Source: Gp6-AA40 sp963742105
Lineage (GTDB): Bacteria; Acidobacteriota; Vicinamibacteria; Vicinamibacterales; UBA2999
Direction of reading: 5' to 3'
NCBI GenBank assembly: GCA_963742105.1
Contig: CAVUKN010000007.1
Location: 1,364,001 to 1,428,000, forward strand
DNA: 64,000 nt
Positions 9,468-18,367 of the stretch are shown one piece after another (position 1 is the stretch's first letter; each line of letters opens with the position of its first letter). The position numbers and the translations under genes are program-made. Under the pieces are notes generated by a model. It saw only the letters and a program-made list of their open reading frames with translations. It had not been told where the DNA came from and did no database searches.

Positions 9468-10032
9468 CACAGGTCGAGGAAATTCCGCAGGATCCGGCGC
9501 CCCTCTTCGGTCAGCACCGACTCGGGATGAAACTGCACGCCGTGCACGGGGTAGGTCTTGTGACGGACGGCCATGATCGTCCCGTCCTCCTTGGTCCGGG
9601 CCGATACCTCGAGCGCGTCGGGCACGCTGTCGGATGCGACCACCAGCGAGTGGTACCGTCCGGCTTCGAACGGCGCGCTGATACCCGAGAATACGCCGCG
9701 CCCATCGTGCATCACCATCGATGTCTTCCCGTGCATCGGCGTCTTCGCCCGGCACACAGTGCCGCCGTAGACCATGCCGATTGCCTGATGCCCGAGGCAG
9801 ACCCCGAGAATGGGCGTCGCCGGACCGAAGCGTCGAATCACGTCGTGGTGATGCCGGCGTTCTCGGGTCGTCCCGGACCGGGCGAAATCAGGATCTGTTC
9901 AGGGGCCATCGCCGCGATCTCGCCGATGGTCACTTCGTTGTTGCGACGCACCCGGACGTCGGCACCCAGCTCGCCCAGGTACTGCACGAGGTTGTAGGTA
10001 AACGAATCGTAGTTGTCGATGACGAGAACCAT
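9467..10032 (-). CDS. trpG: Anthranilate synthase glutaminase subunit (one frameshift)
   Basis: Class I glutamine amidotransferase subunit supplying ammonia to TrpE. The N terminus VLVIDNYDSFTYNLVQYLGELG and LISPGPGRPENAGIT lie in one frame; ILGVCLGHQAIG (nucleophilic Cys), YHSLVV and GVQFHPES (His/Glu of the triad) lie in another. The switch is near 9840, where ATC ACC AC GAC GTG lacks one base relative to the expected ITTDVIRRFG. Restored length is about 189 residues, normal for TrpG. The single-base loss in an otherwise conserved gene points to sequencing error. Confidence 0.92.
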
Positions 10033-10125
10033 GGGAATCGTGAATCCTGAATCGTGAATCGACCTGAATCGTGAATCCTGAATCGTGAATCGTGAATCCT
10101 GAACCCTGAATCCTGAACCCTGGTC
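10033..10125. repeat. GAATCSTGAATC iterated repeat between trpG and trpE
   Basis: Nearly the whole gap is made of head-to-tail copies of GTGAATC and CTGAATC/CTGAACC (for example GAATCGTGAATCCTGAATCG). It has no spacers and is not a CRISPR array. The array abuts the trpG ATG, and no Shine-Dalgarno motif is visible there. Confidence 0.88.
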
Positions 10126-11595
10126 CTACAGACCGGCCTGCGCCAGTTCGAGAGCGCGAATGACGGCGCGCGCCTTGTCCCGCGTTTCTTCGTACTCGGC
10201 CGCCGGATTCGAGTCGGCGACGATGCCCGCGCCCGCCTGGACGTAGGCATGCCCGTTCTCGATCAGCACCGTGCGGATGGTGATGCAGAAATCGAGGTTG
10301 CCGGCGAAGTCCAGATAGCCGACCGCGCCTGCGTACACGCCGCGCCGGCGATTCTCGAGCTCGGCGATGATCTCCATCGCGCGCACCTTGGGAGCGCCCG
10401 ACACCGTGCCCGCCGGGAAAGCAGGCCACCAGCGCGTCCAGCCGATCGTGACGGTCATCGAGCTTGCCTTCGACGATCGAGACGAGGTGCATGACGTGCG
10501 AGTAACGTTCGAGCGTCATGTAGGTCGGAACGCGCACCGTGCCGTACGCCGACACGCGGCCGATATCGTTGCGGCCGAGATCGACCAGCATGACGTGCTC
10601 GGCACGTTCCTTCTCGTTCCGCTTCAGTTCCTCGGCCAGCCGCATGTCCTCTTCGTCGGTCCGGCCGCGCGGCCGGGTCCCGGCAATCGGATGCGTCTGG
10701 ATCTTGTGTCCTTCGACGCGCACCAGCATTTCCGGCGAGGACCCGACGATCGCGCGGTCGCCGACGCGCAGGAAATACATGTACGGCGATGGATTGACGT
10801 GACGAAGGGCACGGTAGACCGTGAACGGATCCGCGTCCAGCTCGTGCCTCGAACCGCTGCGACAGCACCACCTGGTAGATGTCGCCGGCCGCGATGTACT
10901 CCTTGGCCGTGCGCACCATCTGCTCGAACTCGTCGCGCGAAACGTTCGACGTCACCTCGAACGGCGCCGCGGCTGGCTGCGGCGGCTTCGACAGCGTGCG
11001 CTCGAGCTCACGTTCGACGAACGAGATCTTCGCGCACGCGAACTGGTAGAGCGACTCCAGGTCTTCGTCGCCCGTGATCCGGGCGTTCGCGATGATCAGG
11101 ATCCGGTGACGGACGTGATCGAACGCCAGGACCGTGTCGAACAGCATGAACCCGGCTTCGTCCTGCACGTCCGCAGCGTCCTGCAGCGTGCACCGGTTCG
11201 AACCAGGCGGCCGCGTCGTAGCCCAGATAACCGACGGCGCCGCCGGTGAATCGCGGCAACCCGGGCACGAACGGCGCGTGAAATCCGGCCATCAGCTCGC
11301 GAACGGTCGCGACGAACGAGTGCTCCGACTCGGTTGTCTGCCCGGCGCGATCGATGATCGTCTTGCCGCCGCGCGACCGCAGAATCAGGAACGGGTCCTT
11401 GCCGAGGAACGAATAGCGGGCGACCTGCTCGCCGCCCTCCACCGACTCCAGCAGGAACGCATAGTCCGAGTGCTCGGCAATCTTCAGGAAGGCGGAGACC
11501 GGCGTCAGCAGGTCCGCCATGATTTCCTTGTAGACCGGCACGAACGTTCCGCGTTGCGCCAGCTCGCGGAATTCGTCGAACGTCGTCAGTTGCAT
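10126..11595 (-). CDS. trpE: Anthranilate synthase component I (three frameshifts)
   Basis: Chorismate-binding anthranilate synthase, the first step of the Trp branch. From the ATG at 11595: TTFDEFRELAQRGTFVPVYKE, then AFLLESVEGGEQVARYSFLG containing the LLES motif known to bind the feedback inhibitor Trp, then FTGGAVGYLGYDA. Frame changes near 11190, 10850 and 10425 are needed to continue through QDEAGFMLFDTVLAFDHV, AAGDIYQVVLSQRFEA, NPSPYMYFLRVGD, PIAGTRPRGRTDEED, LVDLGRNDIGRVS, AGTVSGAPKVRAMEII and YAGAVGYLDFAGNLD to the TAG at 10126. At 11190 one surplus base is required. All active-site blocks are present, so the gene is probably intact in the organism. Confidence 0.92.
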
Positions 11596-13032
11596 ATCCG
11601 TGTCCGCAGCGCGGCCTCCATCACGCCGGCCGGCGGCCGCTGTCCTGTCCACCACGTCGAACTGCTGCTCCGCCTGCGCAGCCAGCATCGGCAACCCGTC
11701 GAGCGTCGCGCACCCCGCGCAGCTGTGCCTCGGCCAGCAGCGCGTGAGGCCTTCGGCCCATACGTCAGGTCATAGACCAGCCGGCCGTCGAAGCGGGCCG
11801 CCCGGCAGCGGCGACTCGTCATGCTTGCCGGCGCCGCCCAGCGGGGTGCAGTTGACCAGCAGATCCCACGAGCCATGAGCAGGCGGCCACGGTCCCGACC
11901 TCGCCCCCGAGGTCCGCGACGACTGCCGCGGCCTGCTCCGGGCGCCGCGCGTGCAGCGTGACCGCGCGCACCCTGGTCGCGCAGCGCGACGATCAACCGC
12001 GCGAGCCGCTCCGCCGGCGCCGAGCACCGACGCGCGACTGCCGCGCAAGTCACCGGCGAACGCGGTCGACGAGCGGAGCCAGGAATCCCGGCCACGTCGG
12101 TGTTCGTCGCCGCCCACCGCATCGCGCGTACGGCGCAGCGTATTGGCTGCACCGACGCGCGCCGCGATGTCATCGACCGCGGCTGCCGCACGCAGCGCGT
12201 CGAGCTTGAACGGGATCGTCACGCTCACGCCGTCGATGCCGATGGCATCGGCGAACGCGAGAAAATCGGCGAAGTCCGACGTCGGCAGCGGGACGTACAC
12301 CGCGTCGATGCCGGCAGCCGCGAAGGCGGCGTTGTGCATCGCCGGCGACAGCGAGTGCATCGCGTTCGTGCTGACGACGCCGAAGAGGCGCGACGTCAGG
12401 GTCACACGACGGAATCCGTACTCGCGCACCATCCGCTCCGCCGGAACCTGCCCGGGCGCCACCGCGTTGCCCGCGTACGTCCAGCGCGATCCGAAGCGCC
12501 CGGCCAGTGCGCGCGACGGAAAGCCGGCGTCGCCCATCCCGATCACGACGGCGTCGCCCTCGCGGGCGACGTCAATCAGTGGCAGCGTGTCACACAGCCG
12601 ATTCGGCGACACCGCCAGCTTGATGACCCCGGCGCCGGTCGCGCGCATCGCCCGAGCCTGGTCAGCCAGGTCCGGTGGAACGCCCTCGAAGTCGTGCGAC
12701 GACAGCACAATCCGCCGCGGGATCGCGGGCAATCAGATCCGTGAAGCCGGCCCGCCATTCGACGTCGACGAACTCCGCTCCGGCGGCCAGAGCCTGCTCG
12801 AGAATCGATCGCCGCTCCTCCTCGCTGACCCGTCGAATCGTCCGCCCTCCCACTTGGCCCGGCAGGTGACGATGACCGGCAGGCGCCGATCCTGGAGAGC
12901 CGCCGCTGACATCCGGGTTCGACGACGCCATCCAGCCGCAACTCCACCATGTCGGCCGCCGTCACGCGGTCGCGGGCCGCGAGCAGGTCCGCCATGGTCG
13001 TCGGCGGTCACGGTTTCGCAGAGGAGTGTCAT
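11586..13032 (-). CDS. aroDE: Bifunctional 3-dehydroquinate dehydratase / shikimate dehydrogenase (multiple frameshifts)
   Basis: A fused type I dehydroquinase (AroD) and shikimate dehydrogenase (AroE), doing pathway steps 3 and 4. Pieces in three frames can be assembled in order: TLLCETVTADD, AADMVELRLDGV, LPVIVTCRAKWEGG, VDVEWRAGF, RIVLSSHDFEG (catalytic His), AGVIKLAVSP (Schiff-base Lys), then directly in the same frame VVSTNAMHSLSPAMHNAAF, SVTIPFK (catalytic Lys) and ATNTDVAG (catalytic Asp), ending with RLVYDLTYGP and WWTGQRPPAGVMEAALRTR. The AroD-AroE junction lies in one unbroken frame (about 12220-12730), so the fusion is not an artefact. At least five indels are needed over 1.4 kb. 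The stop overlaps the trpE start. It is the first gene behind the attenuator. Confidence 0.88.
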
Positions 13033-13062
13033 TGGTGGAGCGGTGCCATCTGTAAAGGCCCT

Positions 13063-13106
13063 AAAAAGAAAAACGCCTCTTCAACCGTGTCGGCTGAAGA
13101 GGCGTT
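13063..13106 (-). terminator. Attenuator: intrinsic terminator before aroDE
   Basis: On the minus strand AACGCCTCTTCA (13106-13095) pairs with TGAAGAGGCGTT (13083-13072), 12 perfect pairs extendable by a GU and two GC pairs to a five-base loop, followed by TTTTTCTTTTT (13073-13063). It lies 26 bases after the leader-peptide stop and 30 bases before the aroDE ATG. The left arm can instead pair with CTGAAGAGGCG at 13157-13147 inside the leader gene (11 perfect pairs), giving an antiterminator. This mutually exclusive layout is that of classical Trp attenuation. Confidence 0.9.
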
Positions 13107-13131
13107 GGTCTTCCCGGTTCCTGGTCGCGTG

Positions 13132-13227
13132 TTACACGCTGGCAGCCGCCTCTTCAGTTGCAGTCCGGTACCACCACCAATAGCTGGCGTTCGGCGCAAA
13201 CACGAAGGGGCTAAACGAATGCGGCAT
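13132..13227 (-). CDS. Aromatic-rich leader peptide of the aro/trp operon
   Basis: A 31-codon reading frame, ATG at 13227 to TAA at 13134-13132: MPHSFSPFVFAPNASYWWWY followed by RTATEEAAASV. Three consecutive Trp codons (13179-13171) are flanked by Tyr codons, and three Phe codons precede them. The Trp run ends 14 bases before the antiterminator arm at 13157-13147. A ribosome stalled on the Trp/Tyr codons would leave that arm free and block the terminator; a ribosome reaching the stop would cover it and let the terminator form. The start lies 20 bases from the -10 box; no clear Shine-Dalgarno sequence is seen, the weak point of the call. Function is regulatory, in cis. Confidence 0.85.
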   Translation of the reverse strand: MPHSFSPFVFAPNASYWWWYRTATEEAAASV

Positions 13228-13246
13228 CAGCGTGAAACGGGCTTGG

Positions 13247-13276
13247 ACAGTACTCTACGGCCTGCTCGGCTGTCAA
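13247..13276 (-). promoter_or_regulatory. Sigma-70 type promoter of the aro/trp operon
   Basis: TTGACA (13276-13271) and TACTGT (13252-13247) on the minus strand, separated by 18 bases. Transcription would start near 13240, about 13 bases before the leader ATG. Nothing else in the divergent gap to the plus-strand peptidase matches the consensus as well. Confidence 0.65.
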
Positions 13277-13353
13277 CCGTAAATCGCTGGCGCACTTGCA
13301 GTTTCGTGTGGTTGACCGTATCTTCAGCAGTAGCGACCTTCCCGCGATCCTCT

Positions 13354-15195
13354 ATGTACAAACGCACGCTAGCCCTTCTGGGCGCCCTGCTCCTCTTCGT
13401 GAGTGCAGGTCTGCCCGCACAGTCCCGGACGTTTCCCGTGGACGAGCTGCGGCCCGGCATGATCGGTGTCGGCCGCACCGTCTTTGCGGGAGACACGCTC
13501 GAGGACTTCAAGGTCGAGATCCTCGGCGTGCTGCGCAACTCGATCGGTCCGCGTCGCGACCTCATCCTGGCGAGGCTCGAAGGCGGTCCGCTCGCGAAAA
13601 CCGGCGTCATCGCCGGCATGAGCGGCAGCCCTGTCTACATCGACGGCCGACTCGTGGGCGCCGTCTCCTACTCGCTCGGCCAGTTTGCGACTGAACCGAT
13701 CGCCGGCATCACGCCGATCGCCGAGATGATCGACGCGGCCTCGCTCCCCTCGCCCCGGCGACAGGCGGCACGCGTCGATCTGCCGATTCCGTTCACGACC
13801 GACACGCTGCGTGCCTCGCTCAAGCAGGCGTTCTCGTGGGTGCGGCCCTTCGCCGACAGCCCGTCCGATGTGCAGGTGTTCGGCAACCCCTCACTCAATC
13901 CCGGCATCGGCGCGTTGCTGCGCCCGATCGCGACGCCGCTCGCGATGGGTGGGTTCGACGCGTCAGTGATCGATCCGGTGATTGGTGCGTTCCGCGATCA
14001 GGGATTCGCACCGGTGATGGCCGGCGCGGCGCAGGGCACGCAGCCGGTGACCGCCAGTGCGACATCGCCGATCAAGCCGGGCGATCCCGTCGGCGTCTTG
14101 CTGATGAGCGGCGATCTGGAGGTCGGCGCGACCGGCACCGTGACCGAAGTCGATGGCGACAAGGTGTACGCGTTCGGGCATCCGTTCTACGGGCTCGGGC
14201 CGACGCAGTTCCCGATGACGCGGGCCTACGTCCACGCCCTGCTGCCCAGCCTGCAGAACTCGATGAAGATCGCCAGCACGGGCGAGGTCATCGGTACGGT
14301 GTCGCAGGATCGCGCCACGGCGATTGCGGGCACGCTCGGCAAGGGGCCGACGCTGATTCCGATCAACCTGCTGCTGAAGTCCGAGCGCGGCACGAGCAAG
14401 CAGTTCCACATGGCGATGGTGAACGACCAGTTGTTCACGCCGCTGCTCGCCTATCTCTCGATCCTCAACACGCTGCAGTCCTACGAGCGCCAGAACGGTG
14501 TCGCGAGCTACGCCGTCAAGGGAACGGCCAGCGTGAAGAAGTACGGCAACCTGACGTTCGAGGATCTTTTCTCCGGCGAACAGCCGTCGGCGTCGGCGTC
14601 GGCCTCGGTCGTCGCCCCGTTCAATTTCCTGCTGCGCAATTCGTTCGAGGACATCGAGATCGAAGGGCTGAACCTCGAGATCGACGCCAGCGAACAGCCG
14701 CGAAGCGCGACGCTCGAGCGTGTCTGGATCGACGGCGCGCGACCGAAGCCCGGCTCCACAGTCGATCTCAAGGTGCTGCTCCGGTCGTATCGCGGCGAGG
14801 AGACCACCAAGACGCTGCCGATTCAGATTCCACCTCAGGCCCGCGGATCGATTTCGGTGATGGTGTCGGACGCGGCACGGCTGTCACAGTTCGAAGCGCG
14901 CGAACTGCAGGTGCAGCCGGCGCAGACGCGCGGGGTCCCGCAGATGCTGCAGGTGCTGAACAGCGCGCGCCGCAACAACCGTCTCTACGTGCGGCTCGTC
15001 ACCCGTGACGGCGGCGCCGTCGTCAAGGGCGAGTCGCTGGCGGCGTTGCCGCCTTCGGTCCTGACGGTCATGGAATCGGACCGCGACGGTGGCAGTTTCC
15101 GGGCGCTCCAGAGTGCCCTTCTCGGCGAGTGGGAGATCCCGTCCGACGAGGCGGTGACCGGCTCGCGCACGCTCACGGTTCCGCTACAGGACTAG
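13354..15195 (+). CDS. Secreted SpoIVB-type S55 serine peptidase
   Basis: A 613-residue protein with a Sec signal peptide (TLALLGALLLFVSAGLPAQS) then the SpoIVB peptidase S55 domain. The first domain block is FPVDELRPGMIGVGRTVFAG, and GVIAGMSGSPVYIDGRLVGA carries the probable nucleophilic serine in GMSGSP. VYAFGHPFYGLGP supplies a conserved His-rich block. The C-terminal 250 residues are not recognisable. In Bacillus SpoIVB signals during sporulation, but no sporulation gene is near; homologues outside Firmicutes are known and of unknown role. Start at 13354 gives the signal peptide directly; longer in-frame extension upstream overlaps the aro operon leader and is rejected. It is followed closely by the propeller-like gene, suggesting cotranscription. 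Confidence 0.85.
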   Translation: MYKRTLALLGALLLFVSAGLPAQSRTFPVDELRPGMIGVGRTVFAGDTLEDFKVEILGVLRNSIGPRRDLILARLEGGPLAKTGVIAGMSGSPVYIDGRLVGAVSYSLGQFATEPIAGITPIAEMIDAASLPSPRRQAARVDLPIPFTTDTLRASLKQAFSWVRPFADSPSDVQVFGNPSLNPGIGALLRPIATPLAMGGFDASVIDPVIGAFRDQGFAPVMAGAAQGTQPVTASATSPIKPGDPVGVLLMSGDLEVGATGTVTEVDGDKVYAFGHPFYGLGPTQFPMTRAYVHALLPSLQNSMKIASTGEVIGTVSQDRATAIAGTLGKGPTLIPINLLLKSERGTSKQFHMAMVNDQLFTPLLAYLSILNTLQSYERQNGVASYAVKGTASVKKYGNLTFEDLFSGEQPSASASASVVAPFNFLLRNSFEDIEIEGLNLEIDASEQPRSATLERVWIDGARPKPGSTVDLKVLLRSYRGEETTKTLPIQIPPQARGSISVMVSDAARLSQFEARELQVQPAQTRGVPQMLQVLNSARRNNRLYVRLVTRDGGAVVKGESLAALPPSVLTVMESDRDGGSFRALQSALLGEWEIPSDEAVTGSRTLTVPLQD

Positions 15196-15206
15196 GCTCG
15201 GCGTTG

Positions 15207-15220
15207 GAAGTTCGAACTTC
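15207..15220. promoter_or_regulatory. Perfect 14-base palindrome GAAGTTCGAACTTC
   Basis: A perfect two-fold palindrome in the 40-base gap between the S55 peptidase and the propeller gene. It may be a repressor-type operator for the downstream gene or the remnant of a short hairpin; no T-tract follows, so it is not a terminator. The cognate regulator is unknown. Confidence 0.35.
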
Positions 15221-15235
15221 TCCTACACTACCCCC

Positions 15236-17485
15236 ATGCCCCGACCGTTTCGCGTAGTGCTGTCCACGCTCGCCATTTGCGCGGCCGGCGTGGCGGCGAT
15301 GGCTGCCGTCCCGACGTTCTGGCAGGTCTCCACCGAGACCGAGTTCCTGAAAGGCGAGGTCGAGAACCTCTCCGTCGACACCTACGGTCGCCTGACTCTG
15401 GGGCCGGCCGCAACCGCGCTCTACGAATCGAACGCACCCTTTCTGTGGACGCTCGTCACGGCGGCGGACGGCACCGTCTACGCCGGCAGCGGGAACGAGG
15501 GACAGGTGTTCCGCATCACGCCCGACGGCAAGTCGTCGATGTTCTTCGACAGCGAGGAGCTCGAGGTCCACGCGATCGCGCTCGCGCCTGGCGGTGGACT
15601 GTACGTCGGCACCTCTCCCGACGGCAGGATCTACAAGCTGGACGCGGCCGGCAAGGCGACGCCCTTCTTCGATCCGGCCGACCGCTACATCTGGAGCCTC
15701 GTCGTCGATCGGAGCGGGAACGTCTTTGCCGCCACCGGTGACAAAGGGGTGATCTACAAGATCACCCCCGACGGCAAGGGCGCGCCGTTCTATCAGACGA
15801 AGGCGACACATGCGATCGCTCTGGCGATCGACAGCCAGGGGCGGCTGATCGCCGGAACGGAGTCACCCGGACGCGTGTTCCAGATCGACGCCAACGGCAA
15901 GCCGTTCGTGCTCCTCGATTCGAGCTACAACGAGATCCATCAGCTCCGCGTCGATCCGAACGGCGTGATCTACGCCGCCGCCATTCGCGGCCGCGGACCC
16001 AGTGGCGGCGCCGCCTCGCCGCCGGATCAGCCCACCGACACGACGGCGGCGGTTCCGATTCCGAGCGTCTCCACCGAAATCACTGCGATCGCGATCGTCG
16101 ACTCGGCCCCCGTGTCGACGACATCGACCGCGACCACGCCGCCACCGGCGCGTGGTCCAAGTGTCGGCGCGATCTTCCGAATCCTGCCGGACGGGTCGTC
16201 CGATCTGATCTGGGACTCGCGCGAGGACACGCCGTACGACATCGCCTTCGAGCCCGGTGGCGGCCTGCTCGTGGCGACCGGTAACAAAGGGAAGATCTAC
16301 CGGCTGTCCGGCGACCCGTTTCAGCCGACGCTGGTGACGCGGGCCAACGCCGAACAGGTCACCACGCTCGGCACCGGCCGCGACGGGCGCATCGTGTTCA
16401 CCACCTCGAATCCGGGAAAGGTGTTCCGGCTGTCGGCGGAACGGGCCGAGAAGGGGACGTATACCTCCGACGTTCGCGACGCGACCACCGTCGCCGCCTG
16501 GGGCGCGCTCAAGTGGCAGTCGGCGGGACCGGCTGGGACCAAGGTCGAGATCTCGACACGATCCGGCAACACGCGCACGCCCGATGAAACCTGGAGCGAC
16601 TGGAGCGCGCCCTATTCCTCCGCCGATGGCAGCGCCATCACCAGCCCGCGCGCGCGTTACCTGCAGTGGCGGGCGGTGTTCACCGCCGCGAAGAACGAAG
16701 CACCGCTGCTGACCTCGGTGACCGCGGCGTACCTGCCGCGCAACGTGCGCCCGCGCGTCACGTCGATCACCATCCACCCGCCGGGCACCGTGTTTCAACG
16801 TCCCTTCCCGACCGATCCGGAGATCGCCGGCTTCGAGGGGGATACGCCGGATCGTCGAGCCACCGCGCAGGCGCAAGGCAACCCGACCAATACCTCGCCG
16901 AACATCGGCCGGCGCAGCTACGAGAAAGGGCTGCTGACGTTCGTCTGGCGCGCCGAGGACGACAACCGGGACGAACTGTCGTACGACGTGCAATACCGGC
17001 GTGAGGGCGAGACCGCGTGGAAACTCCTCAAGCGCGGACTCACGGATCCGATCCTGGTCTGGGACACGACGTCGGTGCCGAATGGCCGCTACATTCTCCG
17101 GATCGTGGCATCGGACGCGCCGTCGAACTCCCCCACAACCGCACTCACCGGGGCGATGGAGAGCAACGCGTTCGAGATCGACAACGCGCCTCCAGTCATC
17201 ACCGTGACGTCGGTCCGACGCGAGGGGGCGAGGACCACGATCGCCTTCGACGTGCGTGACGACCAGTCCTCGGTGCAGAAGGCGGACTACTCGCTGGATG
17301 GCAACCGCTGGCAGACGATCTACCCGAAGGACGGGATCGCGGACTCACGGTTCGAGCAGTTCGAACTGGTGCTGGAGGGAGATGCCGTGCGCGGGGTCAT
17401 CGTGCGGGCGGCCGACGCGCTGAACAATGTGGCAAGCGCGAGCGCAGACGTGCCCACGCCGGCGACGCCGTCAGGCCGTCGTTAG
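15236..17485 (+). CDS. Secreted beta-propeller-like protein
   Basis: A 749-residue exported protein with signal peptide (VVLSTLAICAAGVAAMAAVP). Residues about 60-390 contain repeated blades with the pattern (P/A)-DGK-xxxFF(D): TPDGKSSMFFD, DAAGKATPFFD, TPDGKGAPFYQ, DANGKPFVLLD, LPDGSSDLIWD, each preceded by GxVYAGSGNEGQVFRI-like strands; this resembles NHL/PQQ-type propellers. One blade is interrupted by a low-complexity Pro/Thr/Ser/Ala stretch (about residues 247-305). The C-terminal half has Ig/fibronectin-like features (WRAEDDNRDELSYDVQYR). No catalytic motif is seen. It probably acts outside the cell as a binding protein. The gene end overlaps the convergent anti-sigma gene by 15 bases. 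Confidence 0.75.
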   Translation: MPRPFRVVLSTLAICAAGVAAMAAVPTFWQVSTETEFLKGEVENLSVDTYGRLTLGPAATALYESNAPFLWTLVTAADGTVYAGSGNEGQVFRITPDGKSSMFFDSEELEVHAIALAPGGGLYVGTSPDGRIYKLDAAGKATPFFDPADRYIWSLVVDRSGNVFAATGDKGVIYKITPDGKGAPFYQTKATHAIALAIDSQGRLIAGTESPGRVFQIDANGKPFVLLDSSYNEIHQLRVDPNGVIYAAAIRGRGPSGGAASPPDQPTDTTAAVPIPSVSTEITAIAIVDSAPVSTTSTATTPPPARGPSVGAIFRILPDGSSDLIWDSREDTPYDIAFEPGGGLLVATGNKGKIYRLSGDPFQPTLVTRANAEQVTTLGTGRDGRIVFTTSNPGKVFRLSAERAEKGTYTSDVRDATTVAAWGALKWQSAGPAGTKVEISTRSGNTRTPDETWSDWSAPYSSADGSAITSPRARYLQWRAVFTAAKNEAPLLTSVTAAYLPRNVRPRVTSITIHPPGTVFQRPFPTDPEIAGFEGDTPDRRATAQAQGNPTNTSPNIGRRSYEKGLLTFVWRAEDDNRDELSYDVQYRREGETAWKLLKRGLTDPILVWDTTSVPNGRYILRIVASDAPSNSPTTALTGAMESNAFEIDNAPPVITVTSVRREGARTTIAFDVRDDQSSVQKADYSLDGNRWQTIYPKDGIADSRFEQFELVLEGDAVRGVIVRAADALNNVASASADVPTPATPSGRR

Positions 17486-18367
17486 ATCTGCGCTGACGGT
17501 CGAGACGACACCGTCCGGGTCGGTCGGCGGCGGTTTCACCGCTTCCCGTTTGCGGACTGTCGCTGGCGCCGCGTTGACGGCATCGACATCGCGGGCATTG
17601 CCCTTGACCGTGGTCCGCGCGATATACCAGACCATGTTGACCGGGACCTTGCGGCCGCTGAGCGCATAGGCCGGTTCGAACCGGGCCTGCTTCACCTGAT
17701 CCAGCAGGTCGGCCAATTCCCGCTGATGACGGGTGCGGTCGTGGCGGGTTGCCACCACTTCCCGCTCCGACTGGACCAGCGCAAAATCGGAAATCCGCCC
17801 TTCGCTGGAGACCACGGTCGCCAGCGTGACCACGGCCTCGTCGTCGGGAACATCGAGCATCGCCCCGCCGTCAAGCGCGCGCGGCCCCATGACCGTGTTG
17901 TCCAGCATCAGCGGGTCCTGGCCGGAACGATCCGAGATCGAGGCGATCAACGCGGCGAGTGAATCCGGATGCTCTTCACTGGTCGCGTAAAGCACGGTCG
18001 ACGCGCCGGCCAGGCAGATCAGCACCGCCGAGCAGGCGCCGAGCGCCGGCCACAGCAGGTGCATGTCCTGGAACATCTCGCGCACCCGGACGCCGATCGA
18101 CTGATTGTGCTCGGCACTGACGCGCGACAGCACGTCGTCGTGCAGCGCCGCCATCGTCCGCTCGTCGATCTCGCCGCCGCCGCGGACGGCCGCGGATCCC
18201 ATTCGCACCGCCGCGCCGATCATCGACATATCCTCGACGCGCGCGCTGCAGGTGGTGCACCAGCGCAGGTGCGCTTCCACCATCACCTGGTCGGCGACCG
18301 TCAGCTCCCCGTCGACGAAGGCGTCGAGCAGGTCGCGCGCCGTCTCGCAGCCAATGTAGCGGGTCAT
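17471..18367 (-). CDS. Zinc-finger anti-sigma factor, membrane-bound
   Basis: A 298-residue anti-sigma factor. Residues 1-45 hold the zf-HC2-type zinc-binding motif (CETARDLLDAFVDGEL, HLRWCTTC), which binds the partner ECF sigma. A single membrane segment follows at about residues 110-130 (LLWPALGACSAVLICLAGAS). The outer part (residues 140-298) ends with a segment resembling TonB-C/energy-transducer proteins (FEPAYALSGRKVPVNMVWYI). The ATG at 18367 overlaps the sigma gene stop (ATGA), confirming the pair. An in-frame N-terminal extension over the sigma gene is spurious. The extracellular signal is unknown. Confidence 0.86.
   Translation of the reverse strand: MTRYIGCETARDLLDAFVDGELTVADQVMVEAHLRWCTTCSARVEDMSMIGAAVRMGSAAVRGGGEIDERTMAALHDDVLSRVSAEHNQSIGVRVREMFQDMHLLWPALGACSAVLICLAGASTVLYATSEEHPDSLAALIASISDRSGQDPLMLDNTVMGPRALDGGAMLDVPDDEAVVTLATVVSSEGRISDFALVQSEREVVATRHDRTRHQRELADLLDQVKQARFEPAYALSGRKVPVNMVWYIARTTVKGNARDVDAVNAAPATVRKREAVKPPPTDPDGVVSTVSADLTTA

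Noticed and set aside
10033..10125. CRISPR-like array
   Set aside because: Units are 7 bases, directly adjacent, without spacers of constant length.
8444..13032. True pseudogenes of trpD, trpG, trpE and aroDE
   Set aside because: All catalytic blocks remain, downstream genes are intact, and most shifts are single surplus bases clustered in one stretch; sequence error is the simpler reading.
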